A DNA stretch of 64,000 nt from a bacterium 1xD42-87. Lineage in GTDB: Bacteria; Bacillota; Clostridia; Lachnospirales; Lachnospiraceae. Positions 53,364-63,028 of this stretch are shown here, in pieces (the stretch's first letter is position 1; each line of letters opens with the position of its first letter). Position numbers and translations under genes: made by a program. Location: assembly GCA_003611805.1 (NCBI GenBank), contig RAYM01000029.1, positions 1-64,000 of the forward strand, written 5' to 3'. The notes beneath the pieces were generated by a model. The model saw only the letters and a list, made by a program, of their open reading frames with translations. It had not been told where the DNA came from and made no database searches.

Positions 53364-54980
53364 ATGATAGGTGCAGATGCAATTGTAAAATGTCTGGAAG
53401 AGGAGGGCGTTCAGTATGTGTTCGGTTACCCGGGCGTGGCGATATGCCCATTTTACAACAGCATATTGGATTCCGATATCCAGACCATTCTGATCCGCAC
53501 GGAACAGAATGCGGCTCACGCGGCAAGCGGGTTGGCAAGAGTATCCGGGAAGGTGGGTGTATGTGCGGTGACTTCCGGTCCCGGCGCGACAAATCTGATT
53601 ACAGGGGTAGCCACCGCCTTTGCGGACAGCATACCGCTCGTATGTATTACGGGACAGGTAAACAGCGAGCTGCTCGGTTCCGACGTGTTTCAGGAGGCGG
53701 ACATCACAGGCGCGGTGGAGTCTTTCGTCAAATACAGCTATCTGGTGAAGGATGCGGCTGATATTCCGCAGATTTTTAAAGAGGCGTTTCATCTGGCGTC
53801 AACAGGGCGGAAAGGTCCTGTGCTGATCGACGTCCCCATTGATATCCAGAATGCGCCCGTCACGAAGTTCAAATATCCCGGCGAAGTCAATATGCGTACC
53901 TACAAGCCGACGGTAAAGGGCAATATGGCGCAGATAAAAAAGGTCATCAAGGAGCTGGCTAAATCGAAACGCCCCCTGATCTGTGCGGGCGGCGGCGTGC
54001 TCCTTAGCCAGGCGGAGGATGCGCTTCGGGCATTTTCGGAAGAATACCGCATTCCCGTGGTTTCCACCATGATGGGAATCGGCGCTATGCCCACCGAGCA
54101 TCCGATGTATTACGGTATGGTGGGCAATAACGGAAAGCCTTTTGCCAACCGCGCCATGAACGAGTCGGACCTCCTTCTCATGGTGGGCGCGCGGGTAGCT
54201 GACAGGGCGGTAAACCAGCCCGATCTGATCACGGAAAACAAAGTGCTTGTCCATATTGACGTGGATCCGGCGGAGATCGGCAAAAACGTAGGTCCGGCAA
54301 TTCCTCTGGTTGGGGACGCGAAGCATATTTTTGAGGATATCGCGACGCAGGAGTTTACCTGTGAGCATGAGGAGTGGATTCAGACGTTAAATACCTACCG
54401 TGAAACCATGCAGCCGATAAGAAAGCCGAATTCGGACTTTGTGGATCCGGCGGCGTTTATCACCATGCTTTCCCGGGAGATGGACGAGAATGCGGTCTAT
54501 GTGGCGGATGTGGGGCAGAACCAGATCTGGTCCTGCGGCTATCATATTGTGAAAAAAGGACGGTTCCTGACGACCGGAGGGATGGGTACCATGGGGTACT
54601 CGATTCCGGCGGCAATGGGCGCGAAGCTGGCTGACAGGAGCCGTCAGGTGGTGGCTGTCTGTGGAGACGGCTCCTTCCAGATGTCCATGATGGAACTGGC
54701 GACCATGCGGCAGTTTGACGTGCCCGTGAAAATCATTGTCCTGAAAAACAATTATCTCGGCATGGTGCGCGAATACCAGCATTACACCTACAAAGACAAC
54801 TATTCCGTGGTAGATTTGTCGGGCAGCCCCGATCTTTCAAAGCTTTCGGCGGCATACGGGCTTAAGTTTATGCGGCAGGAGACCATGGAGGGGGCGCAGG
54901 AGACGATCAGCGCCTTTTTGGAGAGGGACGAGTCGGTGCTTCTGGAATGTCTGATCGATCCGATGGATTTAGTGAAATAA
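53364..54980 (+). CDS. ilvB: Acetolactate synthase large subunit
   Basis: 538-residue ThDP enzyme, first committed step of valine, leucine and isoleucine synthesis. The catalytic Glu is in RTEQNAAHAASGLARVSG, the ThDP-Mg motif spans GDGSFQMSMMELATMRQF to KNNYLGMVREYQ, and FAD/herbicide-site residues are in the middle domain. It is slightly shorter than the Escherichia enzyme. ATG 53364 has GAGAGGA upstream. The 163-bp gap before it holds no recognised T-box or attenuator. Two small-subunit genes follow, and a double hairpin separates it from the first. Confidence 0.94.
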   Translation: MIGADAIVKCLEEEGVQYVFGYPGVAICPFYNSILDSDIQTILIRTEQNAAHAASGLARVSGKVGVCAVTSGPGATNLITGVATAFADSIPLVCITGQVNSELLGSDVFQEADITGAVESFVKYSYLVKDAADIPQIFKEAFHLASTGRKGPVLIDVPIDIQNAPVTKFKYPGEVNMRTYKPTVKGNMAQIKKVIKELAKSKRPLICAGGGVLLSQAEDALRAFSEEYRIPVVSTMMGIGAMPTEHPMYYGMVGNNGKPFANRAMNESDLLLMVGARVADRAVNQPDLITENKVLVHIDVDPAEIGKNVGPAIPLVGDAKHIFEDIATQEFTCEHEEWIQTLNTYRETMQPIRKPNSDFVDPAAFITMLSREMDENAVYVADVGQNQIWSCGYHIVKKGRFLTTGGMGTMGYSIPAAMGAKLADRSRQVVAVCGDGSFQMSMMELATMRQFDVPVKIIVLKNNYLGMVREYQHYTYKDNYSVVDLSGSPDLSKLSAAYGLKFMRQETMEGAQETISAFLERDESVLLECLIDPMDLVK

Positions 54981-54990
54981 CATCGCAGGA

Positions 54991-55077
54991 AGTACTTCTT
55001 AAGACGTCCCGCCATAGGACGGGATGCCAAGAGGTACTATGTCTCACGCAGGAGAATGCCCAAAAGAGACATTCTCC
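54991..55077 (+). repeat. Intercistronic double hairpin, copy C
   Basis: AGTACTTCT (54991-54999) pairs with AGAGGTACT (55030-55038, one G-U pair), with CGTCCCG and CGGGATG inside. The second stem pairs GGAGAATG (55051-55058) with CATTCTCC (55070-55077). It lies right after ilvB and ends 30 bases before the first small subunit. Confidence 0.85.
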
Positions 55078-55106
55078 GTATAGATAGAAGATGTGGAGGA
55101 TATCGA

Positions 55107-55595
55107 ATGAAAAAAATATATTCCGTACTGGTGGAAAACAGATCGGGCGTGCTGTGCAAGGTGGCAGGGCTGTTTTCGAGAAGATGTTTTAATATCGAGT
55201 CCCTTGCCGTAGGAGAGACGGAGGATACCACGGTTTCCCGCATGACCATTGTCAGTTCCGGGGATGAGCGCACCATCGAGCAGATCGAGAAGCAGCTCAA
55301 CAAAAAGATTGACGTGATCAAGGTGAAAACTTTTGACGAGCCGTCGAGCGTGAGCAGGGAGCTTATGCTGATGAAAGTGAAATACAATAAAAACAACAGG
55401 AAGGATATCATGGAGACCTGCGATATCATGGGCGCGGATATCGTGGATATGTCCCAGAACATGTTTATCATCCAGATCTGCGATGTGCCGGAGCGCGTCC
55501 GGCTCTTTATCAGTATGATGAAGGGCGTGAGCATCGTGGAGATGGCGCGCACGGGCACGCTGGCGCTGCAGAAGTGTCTGGAGGCGGAGGAGTAG
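55107..55595 (+). CDS. ilvN: Acetolactate synthase small subunit, first paralogue
   Basis: 162-residue regulatory subunit. The ACT domain (about 1-75) starts KKIYSVLVENRSGVLCKVAGLFSRRCFNIESLAVGETED, and a C-terminal domain (about 80-160) includes LMLMKVKYNKNNRKDIMETC. It keeps the ACT ligand loop (NRSGVL) but the C-terminal half is diverged from canonical IlvH. The ATG follows GGAGGA. A second small-subunit gene follows 105 bp downstream, so the enzyme could use alternative regulatory subunits. Confidence 0.9.
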   Translation: MKKIYSVLVENRSGVLCKVAGLFSRRCFNIESLAVGETEDTTVSRMTIVSSGDERTIEQIEKQLNKKIDVIKVKTFDEPSSVSRELMLMKVKYNKNNRKDIMETCDIMGADIVDMSQNMFIIQICDVPERVRLFISMMKGVSIVEMARTGTLALQKCLEAEE

Positions 55596-55700
55596 GTTGA
55601 CTTTTTCCACCCAAGTTGCTACAATGATTGACAGTATTTATGCCGAAAGGTCAGACTGCGGAAGCGGCGCTGACCGGGAGTCGGAAGGAAGGGTGTTTGT

Positions 55701-56201
55701 ATGCAGAAAAAGGTTTTTCAGTTGCTGGTTGACAATACATCTGGTGTTTTGAGCCGTATTGCCGGGCTGTTTTCCAGACGCGGTTACAATATTGACAGCA
55801 TTACCGCCGGTGTGACGGCAGATCCGCGCTATACCCGCATCACGATTGTAACTTCCGGGGATGACGAGATCCTCGAACAGATCGAAAAGCAGGTGGCGAA
55901 GCTTGTGGACGTGCGCGATATCAAGGAATTAAAGCCCGGAGAGAGCGTATACAGGGAACTTGCACTGATAAAAGTGAGGGTGACCTCCGCCAGAGACCGC
56001 ATGGATGTGCTCGCGGTGGCGAACGCTTACCGTGCGGATCCCGTGGACGTTTCCCCCGGCAGCATCACAATTGAACTGATTGGCGATCAGGAAAAGATCG
56101 ACGCTTTTATCGCGGTTCTGGACGGCTATGAGATTCTGGAACTGGCGCGTACCGGCATCGCGGGTCTGAGCCGCGGCATAGAAAATGTGACGTATCTGTA
56201 A
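55701..56201 (+). CDS. ilvH: Acetolactate synthase small subunit, second paralogue
   Basis: 166-residue regulatory subunit closer to canonical IlvH: FQLLVDNTSGVLSRIAGLFSRRGYNIDSITAGVTAD in the ACT domain, and a C-terminal domain with LIKVRVTSARDRMDVLAVAN and ILELARTGIAGLSRG. Valine feedback inhibition normally acts through the ACT pair. Tandem small subunits after one large subunit are unusual. Repeat copy F follows directly. Confidence 0.92.
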   Translation: MQKKVFQLLVDNTSGVLSRIAGLFSRRGYNIDSITAGVTADPRYTRITIVTSGDDEILEQIEKQVAKLVDVRDIKELKPGESVYRELALIKVRVTSARDRMDVLAVANAYRADPVDVSPGSITIELIGDQEKIDAFIAVLDGYEILELARTGIAGLSRGIENVTYL

Positions 56202-56204
56202 CAA

Positions 56205-56248
56205 ATCGAGCGTGTTGACGCTCGATCCAGAGAATGCTTCGCATTCTC
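56205..56248 (+). repeat. Intercistronic double hairpin, copy F
   Basis: ATCGAGCGT (56205-56213) pairs with ACGCTCGAT (56218-56226); GAGAATGC (56230-56237) pairs with GCATTCTC (56241-56248). It lies just after the second small subunit but 125 bp before ilvC, farther than in other copies. Confidence 0.85.
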
Positions 56249-56358
56249 CTTCAATGGTTTTCGTTATCGTAATTTCCTTGTAAAGTAATAGGCAGTTAGC
56301 TCAAGGGAGTTTCCCTTTCAGTTATATAAATCATTTATCAATAACCAATCTATCATAA

Positions 56359-57390
<1,032 letters not shown>

Positions 57391-57415
57391 CCTGATACAG
57401 GCTGAGGCAGAATAA

Positions 57416-57448
57416 AAAATGGCATGGCTTACGGGCTGTGCCATTTTC
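57416..57448 (+). terminator. Terminator after ilvC
   Basis: AAAATGGCA (57416-57424) and TGCCATTTT (57439-57447) form a 9-bp stem with U-rich right arm. Confidence 0.85.
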
Positions 57449-57570
57449 TTTGTGACACAGAAAGCAGCGTGAAACATTTACATTCGACAATTTTGGAATT
57501 TTGCGGGTTTTATTTAGAATTTCTTAAGAAGCGACAGCGGTTTCTCTTTAGATTTTTCGGTTATGCTAGA

Positions 57571-57610
57571 GCAGTGCCATTCGATAGAAGGTTTTTCGAG
57601 CGTGCACTGC
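57571..57610. repeat. Short form (40 bp) of the GCAGTGC...GCACTGC repeat
   Basis: GCAGTGC (57571-57577) and GCACTGC (57604-57610) are inverted ends. TTTCGAGCGTGCACTGCG (57594-57611) is identical to 60841-60858, and GAGCAGTGC at the left end also matches. It looks like an internally deleted copy of the 115-bp unit at 60743. Confidence 0.65.
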
Positions 57611-57640
57611 GTACTAAGATTATGAAGTGAGGGGCGGACA

Positions 57641-58351
57641 ATGGACTACCATATTTTGATCGTGGAGGATGACAGGGACATCCGGGAGGGGATAGAAATC
57701 TATCTGAAAAATCAGGGCTATATCGTTTTTCAGGCGGCGGACGGCGTGGAAGGGCTTTCCGTGATCGAAAAGGAAGACATCCATCTGGCGATTGTGGACG
57801 TGATGATGCCCCGGATGGACGGGATCAACATGATGATGCGGGTGCGGGAGCTTGGGTATGAGTTCCCGGTGATCATGCTGTCCGCCAAGTCGGAGGAAGT
57901 GGATAAGATCATGGGGTTAAACATGGGGGCTGACGACTATGTGACGAAGCCTTTTACCACCATGGAGCTTCTCGCCAGGGTCAATTCCCATTTACGGCGT
58001 TACAGCCGCTTTCTGGAAATGAAGGACGGCCGTAAAACAGAAGATGAGGAGCGGGTCTACAGGATCGGAGGGCTGGAAGTGCATGAGGACACGGTTGAGG
58101 TGTTTCTGGATGGCAACCCCGTGAAGCTGACCCCCACCGAATTTAAAATCATCCTGCTTCTGATCAAAAGTCCCGGAAGGGTCTACTCCGCAGAAGAAAT
58201 TTACGAGCGTGTCTGGAACGAGCAGGCGATCAACACGGACACGATCATGGTGCATGTCAGAAAAATCCGGGAGAAAATCGAAGTAAATCCCCGGGAACCC
58301 AAATATTTGAAGGTGGTGTGGGGCGTTGGGTACAAAATCGAAAAACAGTGA
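57641..58351 (+). CDS. OmpR/PhoB-family response regulator
   Basis: 236-residue regulator. Receiver domain (about 1-120): acidic pair in LIVEDDRDIREG, phosphoacceptor Asp53 in AIVDVMMPRMDG, and Lys in YVTKPFTTMELLARVN. The winged-helix domain (about 140-234) has VKLTPTEFKIILLLIKSPGRVYS and DTIMVHVRKIREKIEVNP. It overlaps the kinase gene downstream, so the two form one signalling unit. Target genes are unknown; no cell-wall or antibiotic-resistance gene is adjacent. Confidence 0.93.
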   Translation: MDYHILIVEDDRDIREGIEIYLKNQGYIVFQAADGVEGLSVIEKEDIHLAIVDVMMPRMDGINMMMRVRELGYEFPVIMLSAKSEEVDKIMGLNMGADDYVTKPFTTMELLARVNSHLRRYSRFLEMKDGRKTEDEERVYRIGGLEVHEDTVEVFLDGNPVKLTPTEFKIILLLIKSPGRVYSAEEIYERVWNEQAINTDTIMVHVRKIREKIEVNPREPKYLKVVWGVGYKIEKQ

Positions 58352-60677
58352 GAAGACCAAACCGAGCAGACGCGAAAGGATGCCGGGTATTTTTGCCGCG
58401 GCGGCGCTGATTCTTTCCGCTTCGCTAATCTTCCTGTTCCAGTATCCGGGATTTAAGGAGCGGGCGGAGGTGGATGAGCCGGATATTCTTACGGGCAGCG
58501 AGTTTTTACACGAAATTTATCAGGCAAATATGGTGCTCTACAAACAGATCTGCGACTGGAAGTCAGCAGGGAAGGAAATGACTGCGCAGGATTTTTTCCT
58601 CAGTGGGAAAATTAAGAAAGCGGAGCCGGAGGATTACAAGGAGTATTACAGTTTCGACGAGTCACCGCTTTCCTTTGCCGGGGAGCAGATTGACGAACTG
58701 CTTTACCAGTGGGATCTTTCTTTTCATAACGGGTTAGAGCAGCAGATCGACTATGAAATTATGGACAGGGAGAGCGGACGGACATTCGCGAATACCGAGC
58801 GTGCGCTGCACTATCTCGGCACGGAGGAGGAGAGTATTTATCTGGATAATTACTATACCTATTATATTAAGCTGGATTTTGATGAGAACGGTGTTCTGGA
58901 GCATGTATGGGTGCGCGGCGGGGATGTGGATACGCTCGTGGAGAATGTACAGCGTGTGATGCGGAGCCGCTACCTGGAGCGCAGCCTTTATGAGAGTCTG
59001 TCCTATTCCGCCTACGGCGGTATCAACTGGGAGGATGCCATCTACTACCAATCGCCGGATGACAACGCGGTGATGCAGATGAATCTGCAGGTTCTGAACA
59101 TGCCGAAAAACTGTACTCTCTGTTATGCCCTGACGGAGGCGCAGTTAGCGGATGTAAAGGCATCGTCCCGCATGTACCTTTCCATGAGTACGGCGGGCAA
59201 CTATAGGACCAGCGGCATTCAGGATGTTTTCCACCTTCTGCTTGTCGTTTTGGGGATTACGGCAATGCTTCTGCCGTTCTGGAAGAAGTACCGGCTGCAT
59301 GCGTACCGGCTTTTGCCGCTGCATATAGAAGTGCTGACATTGCTGACTTTTGCCACGTTTCTGATTCTGGGAGAACTGTCCGCCACGCTTGTCATGTATA
59401 CGATGTCGGACAACTGGGAGTATAGTCTTTCCCACATACTCTGCGCCACGTTTCCGATACTCACCAAAACGGCGGCGAAAGATATTGTATGGGTGATTAA
59501 CTTACCGTTTCTGGCGGCGGAATTTACGCTGTGGTTTACCCTCATTACCGCATATGCGCAGGTCTATGTGTTCGGACTTCGGGGGTATGTGCGGAAACGG
59601 TGCCTCTGCTACAGACTGTTTCGCTATGCGCGGGTTGCGGTCAGAAGAAAGCGTACGCGCCTCAGACGGGAATTCCTGCATATGGATCTGGAACAGAATA
59701 TGAACATGCCGTTGTTTAAACTGTTGTTGGCAAATGATCTGGTTCTGGCGGTTATCAGCATATTCTGGGTGTTCGGCGTGCTTCTGCTGATTCCGTACAC
59801 GGTATTTCTCTATGGTATGTTGAGAAAGTATATCCGTATCATACAGGAGCAGTACACAAAAATGCTCACTGCGGCTCATTCGGTGGCTGAGGGAAATCTG
59901 CAGACGGAGATCGAAGGGGACTGGGGCATGTTTTCCCCTTTTCAGGAAGAACTCGCGGCAATTCAGAACGGTTTTTCCAATGCGGTGGAGGAGGAGGTGA
60001 AAAGCCAGCGCATGCGCACAGAGCTGATTACCAATGTGTCCCACGACTTAAAGACGCCTCTCACCGCTATCATCACATATACGGAGCTTCTACAGGAAGA
60101 AGGCGTCACGGAGACACAGCGGAAGGAGTATCTGGAAGTGCTTCAGCGTAAGTCCTTGCGCCTGAAAACGCTGATAGAGGATCTGTTTGAGGTGAGCAAG
60201 GCAAACAGCGGCAATGTGGTTTTCCACACGGAGAAAGTGGATATCTGCCATCTGGTGCGTCAGATGTATCTGGAATATGAGGACAAAGCGGCGGAAGCAG
60301 GACTGGTCTTTCGTTTCCAGTTCCCGCAGCAGAAAGTGTTCCTGATGCTGGACGGTGAGAAGACAAGCCGCGTTTTTGACAATTTATATACGAACATCAT
60401 CAAGTACGCCATGCCGGACACACGGGTATATGTGAGCGTGGAAGCAGATGACGGGGAAGTCAGAATTGAGATGAAAAACATGTCCGGATATGAGCTGAAT
60501 ATTCCTGCCGAGAGCCTGACGGACCGGTTTGTCCGGGGCGACAGCGCAAGGAGCAGCGAGGGAAGCGGGCTGGGGCTTGCCATCGCCAGAAGTTTCGTGG
60601 AACTGCAGGGCGGAAAGATGGAGATCGGGATAGACGGGGACCTGTTCAAGGTACTGCTGACATGGAAGGGGCTGTAA
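58326..60677 (+). CDS. Sensor histidine kinase with large ectodomain and multi-span membrane region
   Basis: 783-residue kinase, partner of the upstream regulator. One membrane segment at about 20-40, an extracytoplasmic domain (about 41-298), then several membrane segments (about 302-320, 335-360, 385-425, 470-500), a HAMP-like linker, a HisKA domain with His573 in NVSHDLKTPLTAIITYTELL, and a HATPase_c domain ending SSEGSGLGLAIARSFVELQGG. The ectodomain resembles nothing I can name. The TTG at 58326 overlaps the regulator by 26 bases; ATG 58380 is an alternative start. The signal is unknown. Confidence 0.88.
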   Translation: MGTKSKNSEKTKPSRRERMPGIFAAAALILSASLIFLFQYPGFKERAEVDEPDILTGSEFLHEIYQANMVLYKQICDWKSAGKEMTAQDFFLSGKIKKAEPEDYKEYYSFDESPLSFAGEQIDELLYQWDLSFHNGLEQQIDYEIMDRESGRTFANTERALHYLGTEEESIYLDNYYTYYIKLDFDENGVLEHVWVRGGDVDTLVENVQRVMRSRYLERSLYESLSYSAYGGINWEDAIYYQSPDDNAVMQMNLQVLNMPKNCTLCYALTEAQLADVKASSRMYLSMSTAGNYRTSGIQDVFHLLLVVLGITAMLLPFWKKYRLHAYRLLPLHIEVLTLLTFATFLILGELSATLVMYTMSDNWEYSLSHILCATFPILTKTAAKDIVWVINLPFLAAEFTLWFTLITAYAQVYVFGLRGYVRKRCLCYRLFRYARVAVRRKRTRLRREFLHMDLEQNMNMPLFKLLLANDLVLAVISIFWVFGVLLLIPYTVFLYGMLRKYIRIIQEQYTKMLTAAHSVAEGNLQTEIEGDWGMFSPFQEELAAIQNGFSNAVEEEVKSQRMRTELITNVSHDLKTPLTAIITYTELLQEEGVTETQRKEYLEVLQRKSLRLKTLIEDLFEVSKANSGNVVFHTEKVDICHLVRQMYLEYEDKAAEAGLVFRFQFPQQKVFLMLDGEKTSRVFDNLYTNIIKYAMPDTRVYVSVEADDGEVRIEMKNMSGYELNIPAESLTDRFVRGDSARSSEGSGLGLAIARSFVELQGGKMEIGIDGDLFKVLLTWKGL

Positions 60678-60719
60678 GGCTCCTTCCTTTTGTGTCTGTA
60701 CGAACCCGTCAAGTTGTGG

Positions 60720-60725
60720 TATAAT
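60720..60725 (+). promoter_or_regulatory. Possible -10 box before the leu genes
   Basis: TATAAT (60720-60725) lies about 270 bp before leuC, upstream of the tandem repeat. The -35 match (TGTACG, 17 bases earlier) is poor, so this is weak. Confidence 0.3.
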
Positions 60726-60742
60726 ATGCGCGTTAGCAATGA

Positions 60743-60975
60743 GCAGTGCGCAGATGTAAGATGAAAAAAGGCAGCTTGCTGACAATTTTTTCAGATTACA
60801 GATGCATAGTGCGAAGCACGCGAGCGAGAAAGCCGAAGGATTTCGAGCGTGCACTGCGGGGTGCGCAGATGTAAGATGAAAAAAGGCAGCTTGCTGACAA
60901 TTTTTTCAGATTACAGATGCATAGTGCGAAGCACGCGAGCGAGAAAGCCGAAGGATTTCGAGCGCGCACTGCGGG
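60743..60975. repeat. Tandem 115-bp repeat with inverted ends
   Basis: Two direct copies of a 115-bp unit (60746-60860 and 60861-60975) differ at one base seen by eye. The first copy is bounded by GCAGTGC (60743-60749) and GCACTGC (60851-60857), inverted. It has no coding capacity and lies just upstream of leuC. The right end of the unit is shared with the 40-bp element at 57571. Confidence 0.85.
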
Positions 60976-60996
60976 TATAAACAAGGAGGAACGACA

Positions 60997-62262
60997 ATGG
61001 GAATGACAATGACGCAGAAAATTCTGGCGGCACACGCCGGTCTGGATCACGTGGAGGCTGGGCAGCTGATCGAGGCTGATCTCGATCTGGTGCTGGGCAA
61101 CGATATCACCAGCCCCGTGGCGATCCACGAAATGGAAAAAATGAAGGTGGACGGCGTGTTTGACAAGGACAAGATCGCCCTTGTGCCGGATCATTTCGTC
61201 CCCAATAAGGATATCAAGTCCGCGGAGCACTGTAAGTGTGTGCGGGAATTTGCGAGAAAAAACGAGATTACGAATTACTTTGAGGTGGGGCAGATGGGCA
61301 TTGAGCACGCCCTTCTCCCAGAACAGGGTCTGACCGTGGCGGGCGACGTGATCATCGGCGCGGACTCCCACACCTGCACGTACGGCGCGCTGGGCGCGTT
61401 CTCCACAGGTGTCGGCAGCACGGACATGGCGGCTGGTATGGCTACCGGCAAGGCGTGGTTCAAGGTGCCTTCCGCCATCAAATTTAACTTGACTGGCAAG
61501 CCCTCTGAGTGGGTCAGCGGCAAGGATGTGATCCTGCACATCATCGGCATGATCGGCGTGGACGGCGCGCTCTACAAATCCATGGAGTTTACCGGGGACG
61601 GCATCGCAAACCTTTCCATGGACGACCGGTTCACCATTGCAAACATGGCGATTGAGGCGGGCGGCAAGAACGGCATTTTCCCGGTGGACGATCTCGCCGT
61701 CGCCTACATGAAGGAGCACGGCACGAGGGAGTATAAGATATATGAGGCGGATACAGACGCAGTCTACGACGAAGAGTACACCATTGACCTTGGCGCGCTT
61801 CGTCCCACGGTGGCATTTCCCCATCTGCCGGAGAATACAAAGACGATCGACGAGATTAAGGACGATATCAAGATCGACCAGGTGGTGATCGGTTCCTGCA
61901 CCAACGGCAGACTTGATGATCTGCGGATCGCCGCGAAGGTGCTGAAAGGCAGACATGTGGCGGAGGGGATGCGCTGCATCGTGATTCCCGCCACACAGAA
62001 GATCTATTTACAGGCAATGGAGGAGGGGCTGTTAAAGACCTTTATCGAGGCGGGCGCTATCGTAAGCACCCCTACCTGCGGACCGTGTCTTGGCGGTTAC
62101 ATGGGCATCCTCGCGGAGGGCGAGCGCTGCGTGTCCACTACGAACCGCAATTTCGTGGGCCGCATGGGACATGTCAATTCCGAGATTTATCTGGCAAGCC
62201 CGGCGGTGGCGGCGGCGAGTGCGGTGACGGGGAAGATCTCCTGCCCGTGCCAGCTTGCGTGA
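60997..62262 (+). CDS. leuC: 3-isopropylmalate dehydratase large subunit
   Basis: 421-residue Fe-S hydrolyase in leucine synthesis, the shorter two-subunit type. [40 protein letters not shown] and [10 protein letters not shown] carry active-site and cluster ligands, with the other cysteine in [26 protein letters not shown]-type C-terminus ([21 protein letters not shown]) is conserved. AAGGAGGAA precedes the ATG. The gene is followed by a 45-codon ORF and leuD. Confidence 0.95.
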   Translation: MGMTMTQKILAAHAGLDHVEAGQLIEADLDLVLGNDITSPVAIHEMEKMKVDGVFDKDKIALVPDHFVPNKDIKSAEHCKCVREFARKNEITNYFEVGQMGIEHALLPEQGLTVAGDVIIGADSHTCTYGALGAFSTGVGSTDMAAGMATGKAWFKVPSAIKFNLTGKPSEWVSGKDVILHIIGMIGVDGALYKSMEFTGDGIANLSMDDRFTIANMAIEAGGKNGIFPVDDLAVAYMKEHGTREYKIYEADTDAVYDEEYTIDLGALRPTVAFPHLPENTKTIDEIKDDIKIDQVVIGSCTNGRLDDLRIAAKVLKGRHVAEGMRCIVIPATQKIYLQAMEEGLLKTFIEAGAIVSTPTCGPCLGGYMGILAEGERCVSTTNRNFVGRMGHVNSEIYLASPAVAAASAVTGKISCPCQLA

Positions 62263-62343
62263 AACAAAAAGTAACGCGCGGACAGCTGAAAAATGAATGT
62301 ATGATGTCCGTACCGCAGGAAGTAAGAAAAAAGGAGTCTGCCC

Positions 62344-62481
62344 ATGGGACTAATCGCTAATCAGATGGCAGTGGAAATGCTCTGTAAAATGTCAAAGAAA
62401 CTGAAAAGAGCCTGCAGTAAGGATGAAAAGAAATCTGATAAGAATCATAAAGACGGAAACGGAAAGGAACAAAAATCATGA
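62344..62481 (+). CDS. Small ORF between leuC and leuD, translationally coupled to leuD
   Basis: 45-residue frame starting [20 protein letters not shown], with an amphipathic N-terminal helix and a Lys/Asp-rich tail. AAAAAAGGAG lies about 8 bases upstream, a strong ribosome site. The stop TGA (62479-62481) overlaps the leuD start (ATGA), so translation is coupled. The leuD ribosome site lies inside this ORF. It may act as a small protein or mainly as a coupling device for leuD. No family is recognised. Confidence 0.6.
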   Translation: MGLIANQMAVEMLCKMSKKLKRACSKDEKKSDKNHKDGNGKEQKS

Positions 62482-62981
62482 AAGCAGCAAAAGGAACAGT
62501 ATTTAAGTATGGCGACAATGTGGACACAGATGTGATCATCCCGGCGCGTTACTTAAACTCCTCCGACCCGGAGGAGCTGGCGACGCACTGTATGGAGGAT
62601 ATCGACAAGGAATTTATCAATAAGGTGAAGAAAGGCGATATCATCGTTGCCACAAAGAATTTCGGCTGCGGCTCCTCAAGAGAGCACGCGCCCATAGCCA
62701 TCAAGGCGGCAGGCATAAGCTGTGTGATCGCGGAGACTTTTGCCCGCATCTTTTACAGAAATGCCATCAACATCGGTCTGCCGATCGTGGAGTGCCCGGA
62801 GGCGGCTGCCGCGATTGAGGCGGGGGACGAGGTGGAAGTGGATTTCGATTCCGGCGTGATCACCGACGTGACTAAAGGGACGACCTATCAGGGTCAGGCA
62901 TTCCCCGAGTTCATGCAGAAGATTATCGCGGCGGAAGGGTTAGTAAACTATATCAACACCACGCAGGCGCAGTCTATATGA
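62478..62981 (+). CDS. leuD: 3-isopropylmalate dehydratase small subunit
   Basis: 167-residue subunit completing isopropylmalate isomerase. [21 protein letters not shown] and [41 protein letters not shown] are the conserved swivel-domain segments. Length matches the short LeuD/HacB type paired with the 420-residue LeuC. It starts in the stop codon of the small ORF upstream. leuA and leuB are not in this window. Confidence 0.95.
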   Translation: MKAAKGTVFKYGDNVDTDVIIPARYLNSSDPEELATHCMEDIDKEFINKVKKGDIIVATKNFGCGSSREHAPIAIKAAGISCVIAETFARIFYRNAINIGLPIVECPEAAAAIEAGDEVEVDFDSGVITDVTKGTTYQGQAFPEFMQKIIAAEGLVNYINTTQAQSI

Positions 62982-63028
62982 TGAGAGTGGATTTCATTGT
63001 AAAATCATTGCAAAGGAGGTAAACCAAT

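Noticed and set aside
60743..60975. CRISPR array
   Set aside because: Only two 115-bp units directly abutting, with no spacers and no cas genes nearby.
60796..61956. Long minus-strand frame over leuC and the tandem repeat
   Set aside because: It covers leuC in antisense and includes repeat sequence; the translation shows no domain and no ribosome site is visible.
62085..62360. Frame overlapping the leuC end and the gap as a gene
   Set aside because: Most of it is a shadow of leuC in another frame; the remaining part after leuC lacks a good ribosome site, while the 45-codon frame at 62344 has one.
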